7,460 bases of DNA from Sphingomonadaceae bacterium (lineage in GTDB: Bacteria > Pseudomonadota > Alphaproteobacteria > Sphingomonadales > Sphingomonadaceae): contig JAFAZM010000066.1 of assembly GCA_019239785.1 (NCBI GenBank), positions 1-7,460 of the forward strand, given 5' to 3'. The number at the start of each line of letters is the position of its first letter. Positions within the stretch are counted from its first letter, which is position 1. Position numbers and translations under genes: made by a program. Below are positions 1 to 4,630 of the stretch, in pieces. The notes under the pieces are model-generated. The model saw only the letters and a list, made by a program, of their open reading frames with translations, did not search any database and was not told the DNA's origin.

Positions 1-473
1 CCTCCGCGAAATTATGGGCGGGCGGCTATCTGCACACCAACGATATCGGGGTCATGCAGCCGGACGGCTATCTCCGCGTCGTCGACCGGATCAAGGACGT
101 CATCAAGACCGGCGGCGAATGGGTGTCGTCGCTCGAGCTGGAGGATCTGATCGGAGAGTGCGGCGGCGTCGCGGAAGCGGCGGTGATCGGCATCCGCGAC
201 GAGAAATGGGGCGAGCGCCCGCTGGCGCTGGTCGTCAGGAATCCCGGGGCGGAGCAGGCCCCGACCGAGGCTGAGATCAAGGCGCATCTGAAGGACGCCG
301 CCGCGGCGGGGACGATTCCGAAATTCGCGATCCCCGACCGGATCCTGTTCGTCGAGACGCTGCCCAGGACGAGCGTCGGCAAGTTCGACAAGAAGGCGTT
401 GCGCGAAACCTATGGCGATTCCGGTCGGGCCAAGCCGCCCCCCAACCCGGCGCCGGCAGGGGCGATCCGATGA
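1..473 (+). CDS. AMP-forming acyl-CoA synthetase (fatty acid--CoA ligase), C-terminal part
   Basis: This is the 3' end of a gene that begins left of the window; about 156 codons are visible, read from base 3. Enzymes of this family activate a carboxylic acid, usually a fatty acid, with ATP to an acyl-adenylate and then transfer it to CoA. The visible part covers the end of the large domain and the whole mobile C-terminal domain: GGYLHTNDIG with the ribose-binding Asp, DGYLRVVDRIKDVIKTGGEW (hinge Asp-Arg and the A8 loop), VSSLELED, and near the end PRTSVGKFDKKALRE, whose first Lys is the conserved A10 catalytic lysine of adenylation. The TGGEW(V/I)S form of A8 is typical of fatty-acid ligases of the FadD/AlkK type, but the acid-binding pocket lies outside the window, so chain length cannot be stated. 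The tail after the A10 region is Pro- and Ala-rich. The stop overlaps the next start (ATGA), which points to translational coupling with the dehydrogenase gene. Confidence 0.93.
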   Translation, partial: SAKLWAGGYLHTNDIGVMQPDGYLRVVDRIKDVIKTGGEWVSSLELEDLIGECGGVAEAAVIGIRDEKWGERPLALVVRNPGAEQAPTEAEIKAHLKDAAAAGTIPKFAIPDRILFVETLPRTSVGKFDKKALRETYGDSGRAKPPPNPAPAGAIR

Positions 474-1807
474 ACGTCGTTCCGGACAGCGCGCGGTTTC
501 TTCCTGCCCTCGAAGCGGCGGCCGGCGGCCGCAAGCGGGTGGTGGTCGTCGGCGGCGGCTTCGCCGGCGTCGCGGCCGTTCGCGCGCTGCGCAAGGCGGA
601 TGCCGAGATCGTGCTGATCGACCGGCGCAACCACCATATCTTCCAGCCTTTGCTCTACCAGGTCGCGACCGCCTTGATCGCGCCGTCCGACATCGCCGCG
701 CCGCTGCGCCAGCTCGAGGCGAAGCAGCGCAACCTCGAGGTGCTGCTTGGCGAGGTCACTGGCGTGGACCTCGCCGGGCGCACGCTCGATACGACCTTGT
801 TCGGCAGCGGCCGCCATACGCTCGCCTTCGACTATCTGGTCGTCGCGACCGGGGCGACCCCGAGCTATTTCGGCCATGACGCATTCGCGCAGCACGCGCC
901 GGCGCTGAAGACATTGAGCGATGCCGAAAAAATGCGGAGCAAAATTCTCGGCGCCTTCGAGGTCGCGGAGACCACCGAGGATGCGGACGAGCGCGCGCGC
1001 CGGCTGACCTTCGTGCTGGTCGGCGCCGGCCCGACCGGCGTGGAGCTCGCCGCCTCCCTCGCCGGGATGGTGAGGACGACGCTCCGCGGCAACTTCCACC
1101 ACATCGATCCGGCCGCCGCGAAGATCGTCCTGATCGACGGCGCCGACCGGGTGCTGCCGAGCTTCGGCGAAGCCGTCTCGCGCAAGGCCGCGCGGCGCCT
1201 CGAGAAATTGGGCGTGACCATCGTCACCGGCTCCATGGTCGAAAGCGTCGACGAAACGGGCGTGACCGCGTCCGGCAACAGGATCGCGAGCGCCACCGTG
1301 CTGTGGACCGCCGGGGTCGCGGCGTCGCCGCTGGCCGGGGCGCTCGGCGGGGACGTCGATCATGCGGGTCGCGCGCGGGTCGATCCTTTCCTGGAGGTGG
1401 TGGGCCAGCCCGGCATCTTCGTGGCCGGCGACGCCGCCGCGATCGTGCAGGACGGGCGTCCGGTGCCCGGCGTCGCGCAGGCGGCGATCCAGCAGGGCCG
1501 CTATGTCGGCCGCCTGATCGCGAGGGAGCTGGCGGGCAGTCCGACCGACCGGCCGTTCCGCTATTTCGACAAGGGCAACATGGCCGTGGTGGGCCGGAAT
1601 TTCGCATTGCTGGAGCGGGGCCGGCTGGCGACCAGCGGCTTTCTGACCTGGCTGGTCTGGGCCTTCGTGCATATCCTGGCATTGCCCCAGATGCAGAACC
1701 GCCTGCGCGTGCAGCGCCAGTGGCTGTGGTCCTATCTCACCCATCAGCGAAGCTCGCGCCTGATCGGGGAGCCGCCGCGGACGCCGGGAGCTGGAGCGCC
1801 CGCGTGA
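470..1807 (+). CDS. ndh: type II NADH:quinone oxidoreductase (NDH-2), FAD-dependent
   Basis: This 445-residue protein matches the usual length of NDH-2, the single-subunit, non-proton-pumping NADH dehydrogenase on the inner face of the membrane. It passes electrons from NADH through FAD to quinone. Visible elements: the FAD-binding GGGFAG loop near residues 28-33; the NDH-2 signature NHHIFQPLLYQVAT at 54-67; VVATGATPSYFG at 124-135; a second dinucleotide fold for NADH, VGAGPTGVELA at 184-194; VLWTAGV at 277-283; FVAGDAA at 317-323, which contacts FAD; and AQAAIQQG at 336-343, matching the AQxAxQ quinone/FAD-site motif. The C-terminus (about 385-425, GFLTWLVWAFVHILAL and a Trp/Arg-rich helix) is the amphipathic part that anchors these enzymes to the membrane. 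The ATG lies inside the preceding gene's stop. Residues 1-20 precede the fold and are not conserved in the family as I know it, so a slightly later start is possible. Other FAD-dependent pyridine nucleotide oxidoreductases are less likely because of the quinone motif. Confidence 0.93.
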   Translation: MNVVPDSARFLPALEAAAGGRKRVVVVGGGFAGVAAVRALRKADAEIVLIDRRNHHIFQPLLYQVATALIAPSDIAAPLRQLEAKQRNLEVLLGEVTGVDLAGRTLDTTLFGSGRHTLAFDYLVVATGATPSYFGHDAFAQHAPALKTLSDAEKMRSKILGAFEVAETTEDADERARRLTFVLVGAGPTGVELAASLAGMVRTTLRGNFHHIDPAAAKIVLIDGADRVLPSFGEAVSRKAARRLEKLGVTIVTGSMVESVDETGVTASGNRIASATVLWTAGVAASPLAGALGGDVDHAGRARVDPFLEVVGQPGIFVAGDAAAIVQDGRPVPGVAQAAIQQGRYVGRLIARELAGSPTDRPFRYFDKGNMAVVGRNFALLERGRLATSGFLTWLVWAFVHILALPQMQNRLRVQRQWLWSYLTHQRSSRLIGEPPRTPGAGAPA

Positions 1808-1834
1808 CGCGTGGTGAAGACTCCACCAACCGAA

Positions 1835-1840
1835 GGAAGG
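1835..1840 (+). promoter_or_regulatory. ribosome binding site of ohr
   Basis: GGAAGG lies within the purine run GAAGGAAGGAA. Two in-frame ATG codons follow, at 1843 and 1849. GGAAGG is 2 bases before the first and 8 before the second, while the upstream half (GAAGGA, 1832-1837) is 5 bases before the first. Spacing therefore slightly favours 1849 for the 3' half of the run, but it does not settle the start. The two proteins would differ by two residues. Confidence 0.6.
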
Positions 1841-1842
1841 AA

Positions 1843-2286
1843 ATGACCATGACGCAAGCCGCCCAGACCCATCAGAATGAGAAGCTGCTCTACACGGCCC
1901 ACACCCACACCGTGGGGGGCCGGGACCACGGCGCCGCGCGCAGCTCGGACGGCCAGCTCGACGTCAGGCTCTCGCCGCCGGGGTCCGGACGGCCGGGCAC
2001 CAACCCCGAGCAGATGTTCGCCGCCGGCTGGTCGGCCTGTTTCGAAGGCGCGCTCGCGCACGTCGCGCGCATGCGCCGCATCGCCCTTCCGGCGGACCCT
2101 GCGATCGACGCCGAGGTCGATCTCAACCTGGCCGACGACGGCTTCTTCCTCCGCGCCCGCCTCAACGTCGCCCTGCCCGGCCTCGACCGCGACGTCGCGC
2201 AGGCGCTGGTCGAGGAAGCGCATCGGGTCTGCCCTTATTCGAAAGCGACGCGCGGCAATATCGACGTTGACCTCAGGCTGGTCTGA
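1843..2286 (+). CDS. ohr: organic hydroperoxide resistance protein Ohr (OsmC/Ohr family)
   Basis: Ohr is a cytosolic, thiol-dependent peroxidase that reduces organic hydroperoxides, with a known preference for fatty-acid hydroperoxides, and is recycled by lipoylated proteins. This 147-residue protein has the full family length. LLYTAHTHTVGGRDHGAARS at the N-terminus contains the conserved GGR(D/E)G-like region with Arg27, which positions the catalytic thiolate. GTNPEQMFAAGWSACF holds Glu56 and the peroxidatic Cys66. VCPYSKATRGNIDV near the C-terminus holds the resolving Cys130. The TNPEQ and CPYS(K/N)ATRGNI patterns identify Ohr rather than OsmC or YhfA-like relatives. All catalytic residues are present. 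The gene starts 35 bases after the dehydrogenase stop with no terminator between, so read-through from upstream is likely. No OhrR-type AT-rich operator is visible upstream and no ohrR gene is in the window, so I cannot say how it is regulated. The start could equally be the ATG at 1849. Confidence 0.95.
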   Translation: MTMTQAAQTHQNEKLLYTAHTHTVGGRDHGAARSSDGQLDVRLSPPGSGRPGTNPEQMFAAGWSACFEGALAHVARMRRIALPADPAIDAEVDLNLADDGFFLRARLNVALPGLDRDVAQALVEEAHRVCPYSKATRGNIDVDLRLV

Positions 2287-2336
2287 AGGCGGCGGTTCGG
2301 CGGCCGTGGGCGTCCACATCCGAGAGGAGAATAGGC

Positions 2337-3428
2337 ATGCCGTCACAACAAGCTTCGAAAATCTTCGTGATCGGCGCCACCGGCGCGCAGGGCCTGCCAG
2401 TGGTCCGCGGCCTGGCTGGTGACGGGAAATGTCGCGTCCTCGCGCTCACCCGCGACGGCAACTCGGCTCGCGCGAAGTCGCTTCTCGGCATGGGCGATGT
2501 GTCGATTCTCGAAGGCTCGTTCGCGGACGAGCAAATCCTGCGAGAGGGGCTGCGGTCCTGCGATGGCGCGTTCGTCAACATCGACGGCTTCAATACCGGC
2601 GAGAAGACGGAGATGTATTGGGCGATCCGAACCTATGAGATCGCGCTCGAGGAAGGTGTCAGATTCTTCGTTTACGGCAATCTCGACTATGCGCTGAAGA
2701 AGGCCGGCTACGATTCCAGGTTCCGAACGGGTCACTATGACGGCAAAGGCCGCATCGGCGAATGGATCCTTTCGCAGAACCGCGCCAATTGCGACCGGAT
2801 GGGTGCGGCGGTCTTCACCACCGGGCCGTACATGGAGATGGCGCTCTCGTCGCGCACTCCAATGACACCGACAGTCGAGGACGATGTCGTCACGTGGCGG
2901 GTGCCGCTCGGCGCCGGTGCCGTCGTGCACGTCTCGCTCGAAGATTGCGCCTACTATGTCCGCTGGCTCTTCGATCATCCCGAGCGCGCGAACGGGATGA
3001 ACCTCGAGGTGGCGATCGAGCACGTCAGATATGCGGATCTCGCTTCTGCCTTCGAGCGCGTGACCGGCCGCCGCGCCCGGTATATCGACACGAGCCTCGA
3101 CGATTACTTTGCCGGCGCGTTGAAGGCCGCCGCCGATCGACCGGCCGGATATAATGCGGACCCCGACGATCCGAGCACCATGAGCTTCCGCGACAATTTC
3201 ACCGGCTTCTGGAACATGTGGAAGCACAACATCATCACCCGTGACTACGACCTGCTCGATCGGATCCATCCGACCAGGATCAGGAGCGCCGAGGAGTGGC
3301 TCAGAAGGATGGATCGGCAGGAGAGGGAGGCTGGGCGCGGGGGGCTCTGGGAAATGGTCCAGCCGGAGAATCTGCGCACCCGGTCGGTCCTCAAGATCGG
3401 CGAGGACCAACGGCGTGGGAGGTTGTGA
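2337..3428 (+). CDS. NmrA-like family NAD(P)-binding protein (atypical SDR)
   Basis: The 363-residue protein opens with IFVIGATGAQGLPVVRGL, a Rossmann dinucleotide-binding loop (GATGAQG, residues 13-19). LALTRDG at 35-41 follows; its Arg-39 after beta-2 suggests preference for NADP(H). ILEGSFADEQIL at 57-68 is the usual Asp/Ala loop of NmrA relatives. A YGNLDYALKKAGYD segment (113-126) and GHYDGKGRIGEWI (132-144) occupy the place of the family's H-x-x-K segment near the cofactor site. The classical SDR YxxxK pair is not evident, so the protein may be a redox sensor or a reductase of unknown substrate. NmrA itself senses NADP in fungal nitrogen control; that role cannot be transferred here. 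A good ribosome site, GAGGAGA (2324-2330), lies 6 bases before the ATG. It follows ohr by 50 bases. The C-terminal 70 residues are rich in charged and aromatic residues (FWNMWKHN) and longer than in the smaller family members. Substrate is unknown. Confidence 0.85.
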   Translation: MPSQQASKIFVIGATGAQGLPVVRGLAGDGKCRVLALTRDGNSARAKSLLGMGDVSILEGSFADEQILREGLRSCDGAFVNIDGFNTGEKTEMYWAIRTYEIALEEGVRFFVYGNLDYALKKAGYDSRFRTGHYDGKGRIGEWILSQNRANCDRMGAAVFTTGPYMEMALSSRTPMTPTVEDDVVTWRVPLGAGAVVHVSLEDCAYYVRWLFDHPERANGMNLEVAIEHVRYADLASAFERVTGRRARYIDTSLDDYFAGALKAAADRPAGYNADPDDPSTMSFRDNFTGFWNMWKHNIITRDYDLLDRIHPTRIRSAEEWLRRMDRQEREAGRGGLWEMVQPENLRTRSVLKIGEDQRRGRL

Positions 3429-3441
3429 GCTCCGGCGACGA

Positions 3442-3481
3442 GGCCAAGCCCATCCTCTTATATTTCGCGCCTACCTTGGCC
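3442..3481. repeat. weak inverted repeat downstream of the NmrA-like gene and of tRNA-Ser
   Basis: GGCCAAG (3442-3448) and CTTGGCC (3475-3481) are perfectly complementary over 7 bases but enclose a 26-base, AT-richer loop. It lies between the end of the NmrA-like gene and the 3' end of tRNA-Ser, where both transcripts would need to stop. There is no T-run after it on either strand and the loop is long, so a terminator role is only a possibility. Nothing else is recognisable in 3429-3505. Confidence 0.3.
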
Positions 3482-3505
3482 CGCTCGATCCAGGGCGCAA
3501 GGAAA

Positions 3506-3596
3506 TGGCGGAGCGGGAGGGATTCGAACCCTCGATACGGTTTTGCCGTATACTCACTTTCCAGGCGAGCGCCTTCGACCACTCGGCCACCGCTCC
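3506..3596 (-). tRNA. serT-GGA: tRNA-Ser (anticodon GGA)
   Basis: Read on the minus strand, the 91 bases fold as a complete type II tRNA. The acceptor stem is GGAGCGG with CCGCTCC (3590-3596 and 3510-3516), followed by discriminator G and an encoded CCA at 3506-3508. The D-arm contains GGCCGAGTGGTCGAAGGC. The anticodon stem is CTCGC with GTGAG and the loop is CTGGAAA, with GGA at 3560-3562, which reads the serine codons UCC and UCU. The long variable arm TACGG-CAAAA-CCGTA marks it as a serine tRNA. The T-arm is GAGGG-TTCGAAT-CCCTC. All stems pair, and the sequence resembles the E. coli tRNA-Ser(GGA) as I recall it. It lies downstream of phhB on the same strand with a broken copy between them. 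Any open reading frame drawn across it is spurious. The symbol is descriptive. Confidence 0.97.
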
Positions 3597-3616
3597 GCAT
3601 GCGCTGGAAGCGGCGG

Positions 3617-3644
3617 CTCTAACCGGCGCAGCGCGGCAGGGCAA
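3617..3644 (-). promoter_or_regulatory. possible promoter of tRNA-Ser
   Basis: On the minus strand, TTGCCC (3644-3639) and TTAGAG (3622-3617) are separated by 16 bases and end 20 bases before the mature tRNA 5' end, a suitable position for a sigma-70-type promoter with a short leader. The -10 hexamer is a poor match to the consensus. The -35 hexamer lies in the block AGCTTGCCCTG, which is kept exactly in the second copy of the duplication while the sequence between it and the tRNA has drifted. That contrast supports the -35 assignment but is not proof. Confidence 0.4.
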
Positions 3645-3654
3645 GCTGAGCGAG

Positions 3655-3789
3655 GGGGCGGGAGGGATTGGCTCGCTGCGCTCGCCGGTCTCCGCCGCGC
3701 TTCGCGCGGCTCCGGCTCGAACCCTCGATACGGTTTTGCTTATGCTCGACTTTCCAGGCGAGCGCCTTCGACCACTCGGCCACCGCTCC
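3655..3789 (-). pseudogene. broken second copy of tRNA-Ser(GGA), interrupted in the T-loop
   Basis: This is the second copy of the tRNA. Its first half is base-for-base identical to the intact gene: the acceptor 5' strand, D-arm, anticodon 5' strand and the loop with GGA. A nine-base block then differs (3740-3748 on the plus strand). This destroys the 3' side of the anticodon stem (GTCGA in place of GTGAG) and the 5' side of the variable arm, which no longer pairs with CCGTA. The T-stem halves GAGGG and CCCTC are both still present, but a 48-base insert (3669-3716) sits in the T-loop between them. The acceptor 3' strand reads CCGCCCC, giving one mismatch, and the encoded CCA is lost. A working serine tRNA is therefore very unlikely. 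A regulatory or decoy transcript cannot be ruled out. It lies between phhB and the intact tRNA on the same strand. Confidence 0.85.
3669..3716. other. 48-base GC-rich insert in the T-loop of the tRNA copy
   Basis: Comparison with the intact tRNA fixes both edges to within one base, because a T is shared by both sides. The insert contains the near-palindrome CTCGCTGCGCTCG and then a perfect 7-bp hairpin, GCCGCGC-TTC-GCGCGGC (3694-3710). It has no coding capacity and no obvious target-site duplication longer than one base. It may be a small palindromic repeat of the kind scattered through GC-rich genomes. I cannot see another copy in this window. Confidence 0.7.
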
Positions 3790-3839
3790 GCATGCGCTGG
3801 AAGGCGCTTCCTCTGGTAAGGGGCGCGCGTCAGGGCAAG

Positions 3840-4127
3840 CTAGGCAGCGATGGCTTCGATCTTTGTCGCCAGCGCGACGTCCTTCGCAGTGACGCCGCCG
3901 GCGCTGTGCGTCGAGAGCAATATGTCGACCTTGTTCCAGACGTTCGACCATTCGGGATGATGGTCCGCCTTCTCCGCCTCGAGCGCGACCCGCGTCATGA
4001 AGGCGAAGGCCGCGCCGAAGTCGCCGAACCTGAAGCTCTTGGCGATGCCGTTGCGGCCCGCGTCGAACGACCAGCCGGCAAGGCCGGCCAGCGCCTCGCT
4101 CCGTTCGCTTTCGCTCAGCACGGCCAT
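3840..4127 (-). CDS. phhB: pterin-4a-carbinolamine dehydratase (4a-hydroxytetrahydrobiopterin dehydratase)
   Basis: This small cytosolic enzyme dehydrates 4a-hydroxy-tetrahydropterin, regenerating the cofactor of aromatic amino acid hydroxylases. The 95 residues match the family length. The signature EKADHHPEWSNVWNKVDILL (residues 52-71) carries the two catalytic histidines, His56 and His57, followed by STHSAGGVT with the third, His74. The family usually has Tyr where Trp64 stands (SNVW instead of SNVY), a mild change. The ATG at 4127 is chosen because AAGGAGGA lies 6 bases upstream and because homologues begin about 18 residues before the GW motif; a longer open frame reaches 4208 but would run through the palindrome and the ribosome site. 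No phenylalanine hydroxylase (phhA) is in the window, so the partner enzyme, if any, is elsewhere. Its stop lies inside the tRNA-unit duplication. Confidence 0.93.
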   Translation of the reverse strand: MAVLSESERSEALAGLAGWSFDAGRNGIAKSFRFGDFGAAFAFMTRVALEAEKADHHPEWSNVWNKVDILLSTHSAGGVTAKDVALATKIEAIAA

Positions 4128-4133
4128 GGCTCT

Positions 4134-4141
4134 TCCTCCTT
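4134..4141 (-). promoter_or_regulatory. ribosome binding site of phhB
   Basis: AAGGAGGA on the minus strand, 6 bases before the ATG at 4127. It is the strongest Shine-Dalgarno match in the window and decides the phhB start against the longer upstream frame. Confidence 0.85.
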
Positions 4142-4168
4142 CGTCCCCGCCCCGCGCTTTTTGTTGTC

Positions 4169-4213
4169 GCATCGTTGGCGCCAAAAACCGGTACCCACTT
4201 TTTGGCACGATGC
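4169..4213. repeat. 45-base nested palindrome, REP-like intergenic element
   Basis: The outer arms GCATCGT (4169-4175) and ACGATGC (4207-4213) and the inner arms GCCAAAAA and TTTTTGGC are all perfectly complementary. The left side carries a 4-base bulge (TGGC). The centre is CCGGTACCCAC. I remember sequences of the form ACCGGT(T/A)CCCACTTTTTGG as abundant intergenic repeats in alphaproteobacteria, but cannot verify that here. It fills the middle of the divergent region between phhB and the zincin gene and ends 3 bases before the first ATG candidate of the latter, so it may affect expression of either. No convincing -10/-35 pair is visible on either strand in 4128-4216. Confidence 0.8.
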
Positions 4214-4216
4214 TTT

Positions 4217-4630
4217 ATGTCCCCAGCAATGGGGAGTGGTCAAACCTTCGCGCCGGACGCGGCGACGATCGAGCGGGTGGCGGAGGAGGCGATTGCGCGG
4301 CTGCCGGAGACGTTCCGCCGCCATTTGACCGGCGTCGTCCTGCGGATCGAGGATTATGCGGACGACGAGGTGCTCGAGCAGCTCGGCATCGAGGATCCGT
4401 TCGAGCTGACCGGCCTCTATTCCGGCCGCCCGCTCGACCGGCAAGACAGCTGGGTCTCGGGCGAGCTGCCGCCGATGATCCATCTCTATCGCCGGCCCTT
4501 GCTGGACGAATGGGCGGAGACCGGAGTAGGTCTCGAGGCGCTGATCACCCATGTGATCATCCACGAGATCGGCCACCATTTCGGCTTCTCCGACGCCCAG
4601 ATGCACGCGATCGAGGAGCAGGCGGGTTGA
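4217..4630 (+). CDS. small zincin-like metalloprotein (metallopeptidase family, HExxH)
   Basis: The 137-residue protein belongs to the small zincin-like family I know as Zincin_1 (PF06262). IIHEIGHHFGFSDAQMHAIE near the C-terminus has the extended zinc site HExxHxxGxxD: two His, the catalytic Glu, and an Asp as probable third ligand. Earlier conserved family features are LPETFRRHLTGVVLRIED, GIEDPFELTGLYSGRPL and the PPMIHLYRRPL strand. There is no signal peptide or membrane segment, so it is cytosolic. The substrate is unknown to me, and proteolysis has not, as far as I know, been shown for the family. The start is uncertain: ATG codons at 4217 and 4229 are in frame, neither has a Shine-Dalgarno sequence, and an upstream TTG at 4175 would run through the palindrome. 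It overlaps ccmA by 4 bases and so heads an operon with ccmAB; a role in cytochrome c maturation is only inferred from that. Confidence 0.85.
   Translation: MSPAMGSGQTFAPDAATIERVAEEAIARLPETFRRHLTGVVLRIEDYADDEVLEQLGIEDPFELTGLYSGRPLDRQDSWVSGELPPMIHLYRRPLLDEWAETGVGLEALITHVIIHEIGHHFGFSDAQMHAIEEQAG
4614..4618 (+). promoter_or_regulatory. ribosome binding site of ccmA inside the preceding gene
   Basis: AGGAG sits 8 bases before TTG at 4627. It supports this non-ATG start, because no ATG follows in frame until far inside the ATPase domain, after Walker A. Confidence 0.65.

Larger units (their letters stand above)
3513..3841. repeat. tandem duplication of a tRNA-Ser unit with its upstream region
   Basis: Two direct copies of one unit lie side by side, separated by 10 bases. 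Copy 1 is 3513-3647 and contains most of the intact tRNA. Copy 2 is 3658-3841 and contains the broken tRNA. GCGGGAGGGATT occurs at 3513 and 3658. The 87-base block 3524-3610 recurs as 3717-3803 and is identical except for nine consecutive bases (3547-3555 against 3740-3748). After a diverged stretch of 21-22 bases, CGCG(G/T)CAGGGCAAGCT occurs at 3632-3647 and 3826-3841. Removing a 48-base insert from copy 2 gives 136 bases against 135. The right end of copy 2 overlaps the phhB stop codon, so phhB's 3' edge was part of the duplicated unit. Confidence 0.9.

Noticed and set aside
410..1744. 444-codon open frame on the minus strand opposite the NADH dehydrogenase gene
   Set aside because: Its translation is rich in Arg, His and Asp with no family motif, as expected for the antisense of a GC-rich gene. 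The plus strand carries all the NDH-2 motifs.
1808..1842. OhrR operator upstream of ohr
   Set aside because: No AT-rich dyad of the TACAATT-AATTGTA kind is present; the 35 bases hold only the ribosome site.
2343..3410. 355-codon open frame on the minus strand opposite the NmrA-like gene
   Set aside because: It is an antisense shadow with no recognisable domain. The plus-strand frame has the Rossmann loop and a good ribosome site.
3442..3481. rho-independent terminator of tRNA-Ser or the NmrA-like gene
   Set aside because: The 7-bp stem has a 26-base loop and no T-run on either strand. It is recorded only as a weak inverted repeat.
3669..3716. T-loop insert as a self-splicing or archaeal-type tRNA intron
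   Set aside because: It is far too short for a group I or II intron and is not in the anticodon loop. Stems elsewhere in this copy are broken, so the host tRNA would not work even after removal.
3241..3819. open frames running across the tRNA and its copy
   Set aside because: They translate tRNA sequence and NmrA gene sequence in wrong frames, and the same peptide appears twice because the tRNA unit is duplicated.
3506..3841. integration (att) site of a genomic island at the tRNA
   Set aside because: The duplicated part is nearly the whole tRNA plus its leader, not just the 3' end, and no integrase or phage gene is in the window.
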